Source of the DNA: Terriglobales bacterium
GTDB taxonomy: Bacteria > Acidobacteriota > Terriglobia > Bryobacterales > Bryobacteraceae
Assembly (NCBI GenBank): GCA_021372245.1
Contig: JAJFUV010000086.1
Span: 32,845 to 96,844 of the forward strand
Reading direction: 5' to 3'
DNA length: 64,000 nt
Shown piece after piece: positions 51,271 to 60,453 of the stretch. Under the pieces are notes generated by a model that was not told the origin of the DNA, ran no database searches, and was given only the letters and a program-made list of their open reading frames with translations. A program made the translations under genes and the position numbers. The first letter of the stretch is position 1. Every line of letters begins with the position of its first letter.

Positions 51271-52791
51271 TTACTTGAATCTCTCCAGGCTGAAGCGGGC
51301 TGGGCGGAGAGGCCAGGCGGTGAGCGATTCGAGTTTGGCCGCGCCACCGTTGGCGAACACTTCGATTCCCAGATCGTTCAGGCCCGCATCCACGGTCGTG
51401 AAGATGGCAGCCTCGCCGTCGTTAGCGTAGACTTCCACCACACGCTTGTCGAGAAACACCCTCAGGCGCAGGTGCTTCTCCCTTCCGAAGTACATCCTGG
51501 TGGATCCAACCGAGAAGAAACCGCCTCTCACTTCGTGCCGGATCTCGGCGCCCGGCTTGCCATCTTTGGAGCACCGCAGGCGCATACCTACCGAGGAAGC
51601 ATTCTCTGCGGCGAACACGGCTTCGATCTCAAGCGTGTCACGTTGGAACTCCTCACCGAGCGCAAGCGGCTTTCCGCTGAGCTCGGTCGCGGGCACTCGC
51701 AGGGGCTCGCCGCGCAGCTTCGACAGTTCGGGTACGGGCGTCTGGCACAGGAAACCCGCGGAATCGATCGAAAGGATGCGCGGCAGCGCCATCACGCTGT
51801 TCCATCCCTTGTCCAGTTTGGTTGCGGTACGCCCCCAGAGCCAGAGAATGGTCCGCCCTTTGTCGTCGACGGAAATGTTCGACGCATAGGACGCGCCCGG
51901 GTCCAGCACGCCGCGCGTTTCCGGAACGAAGCGGACGCGCTCCAGATCCAGGTCGCCGACGAAATACTCGCAGGGCATGTGCGGCGAGATGATCAGCACC
52001 CACTTCTTGCCCAGGCGGAACAGGTTGGGGCACTCGATGTTGGGGCATCGTCTGTCGCGGTTCTCAAAGATGGAGCCCAGGTGTTTCCACTCGCTCAGGT
52101 CCGCGTTCAAGGCACGATAAAGCTGAACCTGGCCATCTCCGCCGCGGTGCATGTCGTTCCCGTCGCCTCCACAAACCATGTAGACGTGGCCCTGCTCGCG
52201 GAACATGAACGGGTCGCGCCACTCGAAGACGCGTTTGGCGCCGTGGTGCTTCAAGCTCACCACGGGATTGCGCGGATGCTTCTCCCACGCAATCAACTCG
52301 TCGTCCAAGGGAACAGCCATCCACTGTTCGGGGTCGCGTTTGCCGATGCTCGTGTAGAACAGGCGCACACGGCCATCGTCGCCCTTGATAGCGCCGCCCG
52401 AATACACGTGATCCTCGCCTCTTTCGATCGACGGCCACAGCGCGATGGGCAGATGCTCCCAATCCACCATGTCGCGGCTCCGCGCGTGGCCCCAGTGCAT
52501 GTGCCCCCACCCGGAACCGTAAGGGTTGTGCTGGTAGAAGAGGTGGTGCCAGCCGTTATGGAAAATAGTCCCGTTGGGATCGTTGTTCCAGTTGGCAGGA
52601 GGATGAAAGTGGTAGACCGGACGCTCGGGATCGGCCTCGGCCAGGGGGATGGCGGCGCGCACCGAATCCATCGCTTTCTGAATAGCGGGATTCGATGCGG
52701 CACTCAAAGATGCCGGGAGAGCAGCCGCAGCCGCACCGGCCGCGTTGAAGCTGCGACGGGTCAACAATGAGTCAGAATGTGGTTTGGTCAA
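51271..52791 (-). CDS. Glycoside hydrolase family 32 (levanase/invertase-type), exported
   Basis: A 506-aa beta-fructosidase-type enzyme. A twin-arginine-like leader (LTRRSFNAAGAAAAALPASL) precedes the five-bladed propeller. The catalytic motifs are NWNNDPNG with the nucleophile Asp, the transition-state stabiliser in FEWRDPFMF, and the acid/base Glu in NIECPNLFRL. A C-terminal beta-sandwich follows. The start TTG 52791 has no clear ribosome-binding site; a TTG nearer MTRRSF (about 52755) is possible. It should hydrolyse fructans or sucrose-like substrates outside the cytoplasm. Confidence 0.9.
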   Translation of the reverse strand: MTKPHSDSLLTRRSFNAAGAAAAALPASLSAASNPAIQKAMDSVRAAIPLAEADPERPVYHFHPPANWNNDPNGTIFHNGWHHLFYQHNPYGSGWGHMHWGHARSRDMVDWEHLPIALWPSIERGEDHVYSGGAIKGDDGRVRLFYTSIGKRDPEQWMAVPLDDELIAWEKHPRNPVVSLKHHGAKRVFEWRDPFMFREQGHVYMVCGGDGNDMHRGGDGQVQLYRALNADLSEWKHLGSIFENRDRRCPNIECPNLFRLGKKWVLIISPHMPCEYFVGDLDLERVRFVPETRGVLDPGASYASNISVDDKGRTILWLWGRTATKLDKGWNSVMALPRILSIDSAGFLCQTPVPELSKLRGEPLRVPATELSGKPLALGEEFQRDTLEIEAVFAAENASSVGMRLRCSKDGKPGAEIRHEVRGGFFSVGSTRMYFGREKHLRLRVFLDKRVVEVYANDGEAAIFTTVDAGLNDLGIEVFANGGAAKLESLTAWPLRPARFSLERFK

Positions 52792-52868
52792 TCTGGAGAG
52801 TTATCAAACGTCGGGCATCCGAGTCAACTGCCACGGCGCCAGATGATAAGATCGTTTCGACTTACCTT

Positions 52869-54785
52869 ATGAAAAGCGTCATCTTCACCTTCCTCACTGC
52901 CGCCGTACTGGCAGCATCGCCCATCGAACTCGTCTCGGGAGGACAGCCGCGCGGCGTCGTGGTTGTCGCACCAACCGCCGGACCTATCGCGCGCCGTGCC
53001 GCTGCTTTGTTTGCAAGCCGCGTCGAACGCAAGACCAGCGCGAAGCTTCCCGTGCGGAGTGCGCCGCCCGCAGCAGGTGCAGCTATCGTGTTCGCTACGG
53101 TGGGGAGCCCCCAACTGGCAGGTTTCCAGACGCCCCCGGCTGCGCAGTTTGGCGAAGAAGGCTTCGCTCTGGTGGAGAGGGGCGAGCGCTTGTACATTGT
53201 GGCGCGCGAAGGGCGAGGGATGATCTACGGCGCCGGCAAGATCCTGCGCACAGCGCAATACGCCCGCGGTTCGATGCGCGCGCGACCGCCGCTGGGCGTG
53301 GACAAGCCCGCCATGGGACACCGCATGCTCTATCTCGCCATTCACGTTGAGAACTTTTACGAAATGCAGGAAGCGCGCACGATCATGCGCGAAGTGGTCG
53401 AGGACATGGCGCTATGGGGCGCCAACGGCGTGTGGGTGTGGTTCGATCAATCGCAGTACAACGACCCGTTCGAAAAAGGCGTGGACAACGCCGACGCCCG
53501 CAAGCGCTGGGACAAGGAAAAGGAAGTGCTGCGGCTGGCGCAGGACCTGGGATTGAAACCGGGCTACACGATGAGCGACAACGACCTGTACCGCAACCAG
53601 GTCACACCCGAGATAAAGGCGCCGAACACGGAGAAGTGGGCGAACTTTCAGAGGCTGGCCTGCCCGTCGGTACCGCGCGGGCGTGAGATCATCCTGCGCA
53701 ACAAGGAGAACCTGGCGCGGGAACTGGCCGAGGCCGGTGTACATCTGGAGATGGGCTGCCACTTCGCCTATGATACGGGCGGCTGCCTGTGCGACCGCTG
53801 CAAGCCCTGGGTGAAGACCTTCCTGAACCTTGCCAAGGATGTCCACGAGACGTTCCGCAAATACCACCCCACGATGCGCTCGTACATGTCGGACTGGCAC
53901 TTCACCGATGAAGAGGCCCGCACGGCGATCGACTTCTTCCGCCAGCGCAAGCCCGATTGGTTCGGCGGCGTGTTCAAAGACGATCGCCATCCGGCGGATC
54001 GCTTCACCAGCCTGCCGCCGGGATACCCCGTGCTGACGTTCCTGGAGATCACGGAGATCGGCGGCTGGGGGACGGTCGGCGCGAATCCATTTCCGAAACG
54101 CCTGGTCAACATCTTTGGAGACCTGCGCCGCACGGGCCAGGACGGCTACGTGGCCTACAGCGAAGGCATCTACGACGATTTCAACAAGGCTTCGGCCGCG
54201 CGCATCGCCTGGGATCCGGGCGTCACGCCCGAGCAATTGGCCGCTGAGTACGCCAATTACTTCTTCGATGAGAACGTGGCCGGGGACTTTACGCGCATGA
54301 CATCGGGCATGGAAAGCGCCTGGACCAATCCGATGGGTAGCTGGGGCCAACAGCAGTTCGTGCAGCCGGCAGAGAAGGCGGACGAAGTCGCGAAACTGGC
54401 CCTGTCGATCTCCGCGCACCTGCCCGCGGGTGTGAGGCAGAGCTGGCGCTGGCAGGTGTTCGAGTACCGCGCTCGCATCGGCGCGGCCATCGCGGCGCTG
54501 GGAGATCGCGAGGCACTCCGCGCCCAGGTAAAGGAGATGGCCCACAAGGGAGCCTCGCGCATCGAGATGCGCCGCGTGATGGAAGCCAAGCGCGCGCGCT
54601 TCGAAGAGTACGCGCGGCTGGTGACGGAGTTGCGCGACAAGATCTACAAGGAGCCCTGGAGCCGGTACCCCCCGATGATTCCGGGCGATTTCTTCATGTG
54701 CGGCCGCACGCGCGTCGACTTCGCGGCCTGGGTAGCCCTGTTTCAGGAGTTGAGCTATGTCGCTGACGGCATTCCACAGGTTTAG
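52869..54785 (+). CDS. Exported hydrolase-like protein, paralogue A
   Basis: A 638-aa exported protein (signal MKSVIFTFLTAAVLAASP). An N-terminal alpha/beta domain like those in front of alpha-glucuronidases and hexosaminidases ends with GMIYGAGKILR. A TIM-barrel-like part follows with LWGANGVWVWFDQSQYNDP, a cysteine pair GGCLCDRCKPW and GYVAYSEGIYDDFNKAS. The paired cysteines and the FxExTEI strand are shared with the next gene, but no catalytic pair can be fixed. It is probably a glycan-acting enzyme of an unclassified GH family. It overlaps paralogue B by 29 bp. Confidence 0.78.
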   Translation: MKSVIFTFLTAAVLAASPIELVSGGQPRGVVVVAPTAGPIARRAAALFASRVERKTSAKLPVRSAPPAAGAAIVFATVGSPQLAGFQTPPAAQFGEEGFALVERGERLYIVAREGRGMIYGAGKILRTAQYARGSMRARPPLGVDKPAMGHRMLYLAIHVENFYEMQEARTIMREVVEDMALWGANGVWVWFDQSQYNDPFEKGVDNADARKRWDKEKEVLRLAQDLGLKPGYTMSDNDLYRNQVTPEIKAPNTEKWANFQRLACPSVPRGREIILRNKENLARELAEAGVHLEMGCHFAYDTGGCLCDRCKPWVKTFLNLAKDVHETFRKYHPTMRSYMSDWHFTDEEARTAIDFFRQRKPDWFGGVFKDDRHPADRFTSLPPGYPVLTFLEITEIGGWGTVGANPFPKRLVNIFGDLRRTGQDGYVAYSEGIYDDFNKASAARIAWDPGVTPEQLAAEYANYFFDENVAGDFTRMTSGMESAWTNPMGSWGQQQFVQPAEKADEVAKLALSISAHLPAGVRQSWRWQVFEYRARIGAAIAALGDREALRAQVKEMAHKGASRIEMRRVMEAKRARFEEYARLVTELRDKIYKEPWSRYPPMIPGDFFMCGRTRVDFAAWVALFQELSYVADGIPQV

Positions 54786-56733
54786 GAATCGCGTAGCCTG
54801 TCCCCGGAATTGGGTGTGGTTCGCAGTTTTGTGCGCGCTTCCATCGTGCGGGGCGGAAGTAGAGATACGCCGGATCGGGATTGGACGCGGCGCGGGTCCA
54901 GTTCTGGAGCGCTACGCGGGCGTTGCGGCACGTGAGATCCACTTGCGCTTCGGCGTAAGAACTCCGATTGAGCCAGGCTGTACGCCGGGCAGCCTGTGCC
55001 TGCAAGTGGTGCCGGGCGTGAGAGGGTGGAAGATCGAGGCGAGCGATCATATGACCGTCGCGGGCGCAACCGCACTCGACACGGTTCACGCTCTCGGCAC
55101 AGCACTGCGCCAGTTGGATTCAGTGAACGGAAAGGTTGTTTTCCGAGGCGCGAGTTCAACGACCGCACCGGCCGTTGCCTTACGCGGCATTTACGCTCCC
55201 GCGCACATGAATAATCCTTACGCCAAGCTCCCCGTCGAAGAACTGGGCCGTCTGTTTGAAGACTGGGCGCTGTGGGGCGCGAACGCGACATGGAACTGGG
55301 TCGACCCGATGTCCTACATGCCCAGGGTGGATCCTTTCTCGAAAGAGCAAGGCGCGGCGGAAAGCCTAGCCTACATGCGCCGCGTGCTGGCCTCGCTTCG
55401 GGAGGCACAGCGTGCGGGCCTGGAAGTGGGCTTCACGTCGGGCACCAATGTGGTCTGGTACGACCAGTTCCGCAACCATCCGGGGTTACGGGCGCAAATG
55501 GGCACCCGCCTCATCACGGGACAACTGCTGTGCCCGTCGCAACCCGCTGCCCGCAAGATCATCCTGGACAACACGCGCAATCTGCTGGCCGAGTCCAGGC
55601 GCATGGGGCTCAACATCGGATCGCTCGACTTCTATACGCGCGACCCGAGCGGGTGCGCTTGCGAGAAATGTAAGCCGTGGAACCGCACTTCCCTCGTGGT
55701 CTGCCGGGATATTGTGGAAGCCGCGCACGAGATCTATCCGAACCTCGTTGGCGACCTGATCACGTGGTATTGGAGTCCCGAAGAAAGCATGGATGCCGCC
55801 ACATGGTTCAGCAGCCAGGGCGCGAAGTACTGGCTGCGCTTCTGGTTCCATCACTTCCCCACCTGGCGGCGCGAAATCAGGTATCCCGAACTGCGGCTGC
55901 CAGCTTCGGTACGGTTGGGCGGCATGTACAACCTGTCCGCCGCGGACAACGATGTCTACGGCAATGAAGGCGCCATCACGCGGTTCTCCTATCTCATCAA
56001 GCTGATGACACCATTCCCCGAAAGAGGACTGCAAGGCTTCCACGGCTACACGGAAGGCAACTACGACGACTTGAATAAGGTGGTGGCGCTGCAACTGCTA
56101 GTTACGCCGCAACGGCCGGTGCGCGACATCATCGAAGAGTATTGCCGCTGGTATTTCGGCGCGCGCGGAGCCGTCGCCGGGGAACTGGCCGAATTGATTA
56201 TCGGGCTGGACGACTTGCACACCAGCGCGCCGCAGCTCGGCAAGATGACCGAGCGCCTGCTCGCGATCGAGAAAGGGTTGCCCGCCTGGGGCCGCAATTG
56301 GCGCTTCGCGCAGGTACGCCTGCGCGCGCAAGTTGCCCAACTCAACATGGAGATTCTCGATGGGCTTCCACCACACGGGGCCGAGGCCGGAGCACCCGCG
56401 CCGGCAAACTACAAGTCCGTGGTGGGTAAGCGCTTCCGCGAGCTGATGCGCCGCGGCCTGGAATTCCAGCGTGTCACCGAAGTGCAGGATGCCGCCTGGG
56501 ACGCTTATAAGTACCTGGTGGACAAGGACGTCCTGGTGCGCAAGCGCGCGGTTCTGCTGCACGAACTGATGCACGTTTACAAGGTGGACGCCGACCAAAC
56601 TATCGGCCTGAACAACATTTACCTGGGCGATTGGCCCGTGTGGTTCGCCGAGCAAAATGGACACTACAACAAGCTCGCGGGGTTGGCCACCGTTCCCGAG
56701 CAGCACAAGCTGATCGCCGAACTTTGGCCGTAG
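54757..56733 (+). CDS. Exported hydrolase-like protein, paralogue B
   Basis: A 658-aa paralogue of the preceding protein with the same order of segments: LWGANATWNWVDPMSYMPRVDP, the cysteine pair SGCACEKCKPWN, and GLQGFHGYTEGNYDDLNKVVALQ. The leader ends in LCALPSC and might be a lipobox. ATG 54757 lies inside the upstream gene; GTG 54814 would be the alternative. The C-terminus differs from paralogue A in its last 100 residues. The tandem arrangement points to a local duplication followed by divergence, perhaps to process two linkages of one glycan. Confidence 0.78.
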   Translation: MSLTAFHRFRNRVACPRNWVWFAVLCALPSCGAEVEIRRIGIGRGAGPVLERYAGVAAREIHLRFGVRTPIEPGCTPGSLCLQVVPGVRGWKIEASDHMTVAGATALDTVHALGTALRQLDSVNGKVVFRGASSTTAPAVALRGIYAPAHMNNPYAKLPVEELGRLFEDWALWGANATWNWVDPMSYMPRVDPFSKEQGAAESLAYMRRVLASLREAQRAGLEVGFTSGTNVVWYDQFRNHPGLRAQMGTRLITGQLLCPSQPAARKIILDNTRNLLAESRRMGLNIGSLDFYTRDPSGCACEKCKPWNRTSLVVCRDIVEAAHEIYPNLVGDLITWYWSPEESMDAATWFSSQGAKYWLRFWFHHFPTWRREIRYPELRLPASVRLGGMYNLSAADNDVYGNEGAITRFSYLIKLMTPFPERGLQGFHGYTEGNYDDLNKVVALQLLVTPQRPVRDIIEEYCRWYFGARGAVAGELAELIIGLDDLHTSAPQLGKMTERLLAIEKGLPAWGRNWRFAQVRLRAQVAQLNMEILDGLPPHGAEAGAPAPANYKSVVGKRFRELMRRGLEFQRVTEVQDAAWDAYKYLVDKDVLVRKRAVLLHELMHVYKVDADQTIGLNNIYLGDWPVWFAEQNGHYNKLAGLATVPEQHKLIAELWP

Positions 56734-56754
56734 GCGCGCCGGACCGGCTTCGGC

Positions 56755-56760
56755 TATGCT
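56755..56760 (+). promoter_or_regulatory. TATGCT -10-like box, leaderless-type start
   Basis: TATGCT ends seven bases before ATG 56768, with no Shine-Dalgarno sequence. The spacing matches other genes of the window. Confidence 0.35.
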
Positions 56761-56767
56761 GTGAACC

Positions 56768-59110
56768 ATGCGTACCTGGTTTGCAGCTTTGGCAGCGTTC
56801 GCGTGCCTGATGACTGTGGGGGCTGAGCCGGCTCGTGAACGCGTGAATTCGATCGGCGTGAAGATGGTCCGCATCCCGGCGGGATCGTTCCGCATGGGCA
56901 ACGACTTGGCCACCGATCCCGCGCTCCTGAAACAGCCCGCGGTGATGCCGCGCGGCGACTACGACGAGCGGCCGGTGCATGAGGTCCGCATCTCTCACGA
57001 CTTCTGGATGTCGGAGACTGAAATCACTTCGGAGCAGTTCGCGCGCTTCCGGTTCGACCACCAGGACTTCGGCTCGGCCTCGCCGTATGCCACGGGCGTG
57101 AGCTGGGATGACGCGGTCGCCTTCTGCGCCTGGCTCAGCGAGAAGGAAGGCCGCTCCTATCGCCTCCCTACCGAAGCGGAATGGGAGTACGCCTGCCGCG
57201 CCGGCACGAGCGGACACTTTTCGAGCGGCGATGCGATGCCGCCAACCGGCGCGCCCAACGCCTGGGGACTGAAGAACATGCACACGGACGCAGCCGAGTG
57301 GGTACTCGATTGGCACGGGCTGTACCTCGCCGGAGCGCAAACCGATCCGGTGGGGCCGTCGAAAGGCTTTGCGCGTGCGATCCGCGGAGGCGGGATCATG
57401 GGCGAGCGCAGGCACGACGCGGTAGCGGGCACGCTGCCCTACTACCGGCGCTCGGCCAATCGCGCCAGCATGCCGCCGGGTTATCGAGGCCGCCACAACA
57501 TCGGATTCCGCATCGTGGAAGCGCCACTGCCTGCAACGGCACCATATTCGCCGGAACCTGTCTTCACCCAGGAGTGCGTGAAGCAGGCCACGGCTCACGT
57601 GAAGCTGGGGCCGTCGCCCGCGAAGCCATGGTTCCGCAAGCGGCCACTCGCGCCCATCCCGCCGGAAAACACACCATCTGACGCCGTCATCGCGGCAGGC
57701 CTGCGCCCGGAACTGATGTGGCACAACCATTCGGCCGGACTCACGGTGTGTCCGAACGGTGACCTGCTGTGGGTGGCTTTCTCCTCATCGACGTCGTCGA
57801 CTGAATACCTGGCCAATACCACGTTCATTTCGTCGCGGTTGCGATTCGGCAGCGACCGCTGGGACATGCCGGGACCGTTCGAGGATTTCGCGGACGCCAA
57901 CGATCAGAGTGCGTTGCTGTGGACCGAAGGCGACACCCTGCATTTCTTCGGCGGTGGCGCAGGAATGGAGGGCGTGCCGTTCCGCCATCAGACATCTACG
58001 GACAACGGTGCGAGTTGGAGTCCGGTGGAACTCCCGCTCATCGCCGGGCCGCGCGGCGGCTACTGGCCGCAGCCGATCTCGCACGCCTTTCGTACGCTCG
58101 ACGGCACGTTATATTTCGCGAGCGACGCCGTGGGCGGGACATCATTATTGTGGGCGACCCGCAACAACGGCGCCACGTGGTTCGACACCGGCGGGCGTAC
58201 TGCCGGGCGCCATACGGTCTTCGCGCTGCTCAAAGACGGGCGCATCCTGGGCATCGGCGGCAAGAACACCAACATCGACGGCTATATGCCGCAAGCCGTT
58301 TCAAGCGACGGCGGCCGGACCTGGACCGTGAGCAAGACTCCCTTCCCCGCCCTGTCCAGCAACCAGCGGCCATCCCTGGTGAAGCTCGCGAGCGGCCGCC
58401 TATTCTTCGCCGCCGACTGGCAGAACCGCGAGGGCAAGCAGCCTGCCGGCGTTGCCAGCCGCGGTTCGTTCGTGGCCCTGTCAGACGACGAAGGCAAGAC
58501 GTGGAAGATCAAGACCCTGCCCGGCGCGCTGCCACACGAAAACTGGGTCCGGCAGGGCAAAGGGCATTCGAGCGGCACGCTGGGCTATTCGGTGGCGGCG
58601 CAGGCGCCCAATGGAATCATCCATCTGATCACCAGCATGAATCAGCCTTCGCAGCACTTCGAGATGAACGAGGCGTGGATCCTATCCGACGATACGGCGG
58701 AAACCAAAACCGGCCCGGCTCTGAGCGAACCGATCCGCGGGCGCGAAACTTTCGATGACGGAAAACTGCGCGTCACCTGGATCGGCGCCCTCGACACCAA
58801 CGGTCGGTTCCTGCTCTCCGGAGATGAGGTCTGGTACTACGCAAGTGGAGCAAAACGCTATCAGGTCACGTGGCGCGACGGGATGAAGACCGGCGTCGAA
58901 ACCTACTGGATCCCTGATGGGAGCAAACTGTTCGAGTGGCGCCACGCCGGTGACGGTGCGAGCGTGTGGACGCAGTATTGGCCGAACGGAAAGAGGAAAT
59001 ACGAGTCCACCTGGCGCGACTTCAAGTGCCAGGGCACGGCCACGGCTTGGGATGAATCCGGCGCAGTCGTCGCGCGGCACGAATTCAAGGACGGTGAATT
59101 GGTCCGGTGA
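56768..59110 (+). CDS. Three-part fusion: FGE/SUMF1-like domain, sialidase-type propeller, MORN-like tail
   Basis: A 780-aa exported protein. Residues about 25-260 form an FGE-sulfatase domain (IPAGSFRMGN, ITSEQFARFR, YRLPTEAEWEYACRAG). The catalytic cysteine pair of true formylglycine enzymes is absent, so sulfatase activation is unlikely. Residues about 290-640 are a sialidase-like propeller with four Asp-box-like motifs (STDNGASW, TRNNGATW, SSDGGRTW, SDDEGKTW). The last ~110 residues carry MORN_2/YwqK-type repeats (EVWYYASGAKRYQVTW, QYWPNGKRKYESTW). This domain order is unusual. The stop overlaps the XylR-type gene (GTGA). Confidence 0.83.
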   Translation: MRTWFAALAAFACLMTVGAEPARERVNSIGVKMVRIPAGSFRMGNDLATDPALLKQPAVMPRGDYDERPVHEVRISHDFWMSETEITSEQFARFRFDHQDFGSASPYATGVSWDDAVAFCAWLSEKEGRSYRLPTEAEWEYACRAGTSGHFSSGDAMPPTGAPNAWGLKNMHTDAAEWVLDWHGLYLAGAQTDPVGPSKGFARAIRGGGIMGERRHDAVAGTLPYYRRSANRASMPPGYRGRHNIGFRIVEAPLPATAPYSPEPVFTQECVKQATAHVKLGPSPAKPWFRKRPLAPIPPENTPSDAVIAAGLRPELMWHNHSAGLTVCPNGDLLWVAFSSSTSSTEYLANTTFISSRLRFGSDRWDMPGPFEDFADANDQSALLWTEGDTLHFFGGGAGMEGVPFRHQTSTDNGASWSPVELPLIAGPRGGYWPQPISHAFRTLDGTLYFASDAVGGTSLLWATRNNGATWFDTGGRTAGRHTVFALLKDGRILGIGGKNTNIDGYMPQAVSSDGGRTWTVSKTPFPALSSNQRPSLVKLASGRLFFAADWQNREGKQPAGVASRGSFVALSDDEGKTWKIKTLPGALPHENWVRQGKGHSSGTLGYSVAAQAPNGIIHLITSMNQPSQHFEMNEAWILSDDTAETKTGPALSEPIRGRETFDDGKLRVTWIGALDTNGRFLLSGDEVWYYASGAKRYQVTWRDGMKTGVETYWIPDGSKLFEWRHAGDGASVWTQYWPNGKRKYESTWRDFKCQGTATAWDESGAVVARHEFKDGELVR

Positions 59111-60309
59111 AGCAGATGGAGTCCAGAAGCGCGCACATGCGCCACGTGGCGCTGATCTACGACGCCACGCGCGCCTACGACCTCAAGGTGATGACGGGCG
59201 TGGCCGCGTACCTGCAGGAGGGCGCCGGCTGGAATGTATACATTGAGGAAAACAGCCTGAAAGACCAGCGGCTTCCGGACCTGCGGACATGGGCGGGCGA
59301 CGGCATCATCGCGGACTTCGACAATCCCAGGGTGGCTGCGGCGGTGGTCGAATCCAAACTGCCGGCGGTGGCGTTTGGCAGCGGATACGGCTGGTACGCG
59401 CCGGAATCCCGCATCCCTTACTGTTTCACCAACAACCGCGCCATCGCGCACATGGCGGCGGATCACTTGCTGGACCGAGGGTTCCACCATTTCGCCTATT
59501 GCGGGTACCCGCGTACACCGATCAACGGTTGGTCGGAGGAACGCGAGCACGCCTTCGTGGGACGGTTGAAACAACGAGGGATGGCCTGCAGTGTCTTCCG
59601 CGGCCGGCACTTGCCGGGGCGCGGCTGGGCGGCCATGCAAAGCGCTCTGAGCGAATGGCTGCAAGCGCTTCCGAAGCCGCTCGGCGTCATGGCGGCAAAC
59701 GACAGCCGCGCGCGGCAGGTTCTGGAAGCGTGCCGCGCGCAGTCGCTGCGCGTGCCGGAAGAAGTGGCGGTCATTGGCGTGGACAACGACGAACTGCTAT
59801 GCCGCCTCAGCAGCCCCCTGCTCACCAGCGTCGAGCAAGGCGCGCAAAGGATCGGCCACCACGCGGCCGTGCTGCTGGACCAGATCATGAACGGGCGCAA
59901 GCCGCGCCGGCGGCGTATCGTCGTCGATCCTGAGGGCGTGGTGACGCGCCGTTCCACCGACATGCTGGCCATCGAAGATCCGCTCACCGCCCGCGCCATG
60001 GCGTTCATCTGGGAACAAGCTGTACGGGGCATTAAGGTCCGGGACGTCGCGGAAGCCATTCCCTGCTCGCGCGCGTCGCTCGAGACGCGCTTCAGGGCCG
60101 CCCTAGGCTACAGCGTGCACACGGCCATCGGCAAAGTGAGGCTGGAGCGCGCCCGGCGCCTGGTGCGCGAGACGAATCTTTCACTCAAGCAGATCGCGGC
60201 CAATACCGGTTTCCGGTCCGTCCAGCACATGACTACGGTGTTCGGCGGTGCCTTCGGCCACCCACCGGCGGAATACCGCCTGGCCTCCCGCACGGCGCGT
60301 CTGAAATAA
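59107..60309 (+). CDS. XylR-type transcriptional regulator (sugar-binding domain plus AraC helix-turn-helix)
   Basis: A 400-aa regulator. Residues about 10-275 form a LacI/periplasmic-binding-like sensor (HVALIYDATRAYDLKVMTGVAAYL, DHLLDRGFHHFAYCG, PLGVMAANDSRARQVLEAC, VAVIGVDNDELLCRLSSP). Residues about 300-395 form the double AraC helix-turn-helix ending in SLKQIAANTGFRSVQHMTTVFGGAFGHPPAEYR. Such proteins usually activate sugar genes when they bind ligand. The start is GTG 59107, fused to the upstream stop; ATG 59116 or 59137 are alternatives. A palindrome lies just downstream and may be its target. Confidence 0.9.
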   Translation: MKQMESRSAHMRHVALIYDATRAYDLKVMTGVAAYLQEGAGWNVYIEENSLKDQRLPDLRTWAGDGIIADFDNPRVAAAVVESKLPAVAFGSGYGWYAPESRIPYCFTNNRAIAHMAADHLLDRGFHHFAYCGYPRTPINGWSEEREHAFVGRLKQRGMACSVFRGRHLPGRGWAAMQSALSEWLQALPKPLGVMAANDSRARQVLEACRAQSLRVPEEVAVIGVDNDELLCRLSSPLLTSVEQGAQRIGHHAAVLLDQIMNGRKPRRRRIVVDPEGVVTRRSTDMLAIEDPLTARAMAFIWEQAVRGIKVRDVAEAIPCSRASLETRFRAALGYSVHTAIGKVRLERARRLVRETNLSLKQIAANTGFRSVQHMTTVFGGAFGHPPAEYRLASRTARLK

Positions 60310-60337
60310 TTGTAAAAGATTTACGAAATTCTATAAA
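60310..60337 (+). promoter_or_regulatory. Promoter with overlapping palindromic operator before the epimerase gene
   Basis: TTGTAA (60310-60315) and TATAAA (60332-60337) are 16 bp apart. The palindrome TTGTAAA-AGA-TTTACGA (60310-60326), with one mismatch, covers the -35 box. This is the expected layout for a regulator site, with the XylR-type protein encoded immediately upstream as the likely candidate. Confidence 0.55.
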
Positions 60338-60453
60338 CGAGAGCCATTGATCCGCGGCGCGCGAAAGGCTAAAAAGAAGATGGATCGTCAGAGATGTTGG
60401 TGGTGTGCCGGTCGACGTTCACCCGCGCCGGCTCCGCCGCAGGAGGTAGCAAC

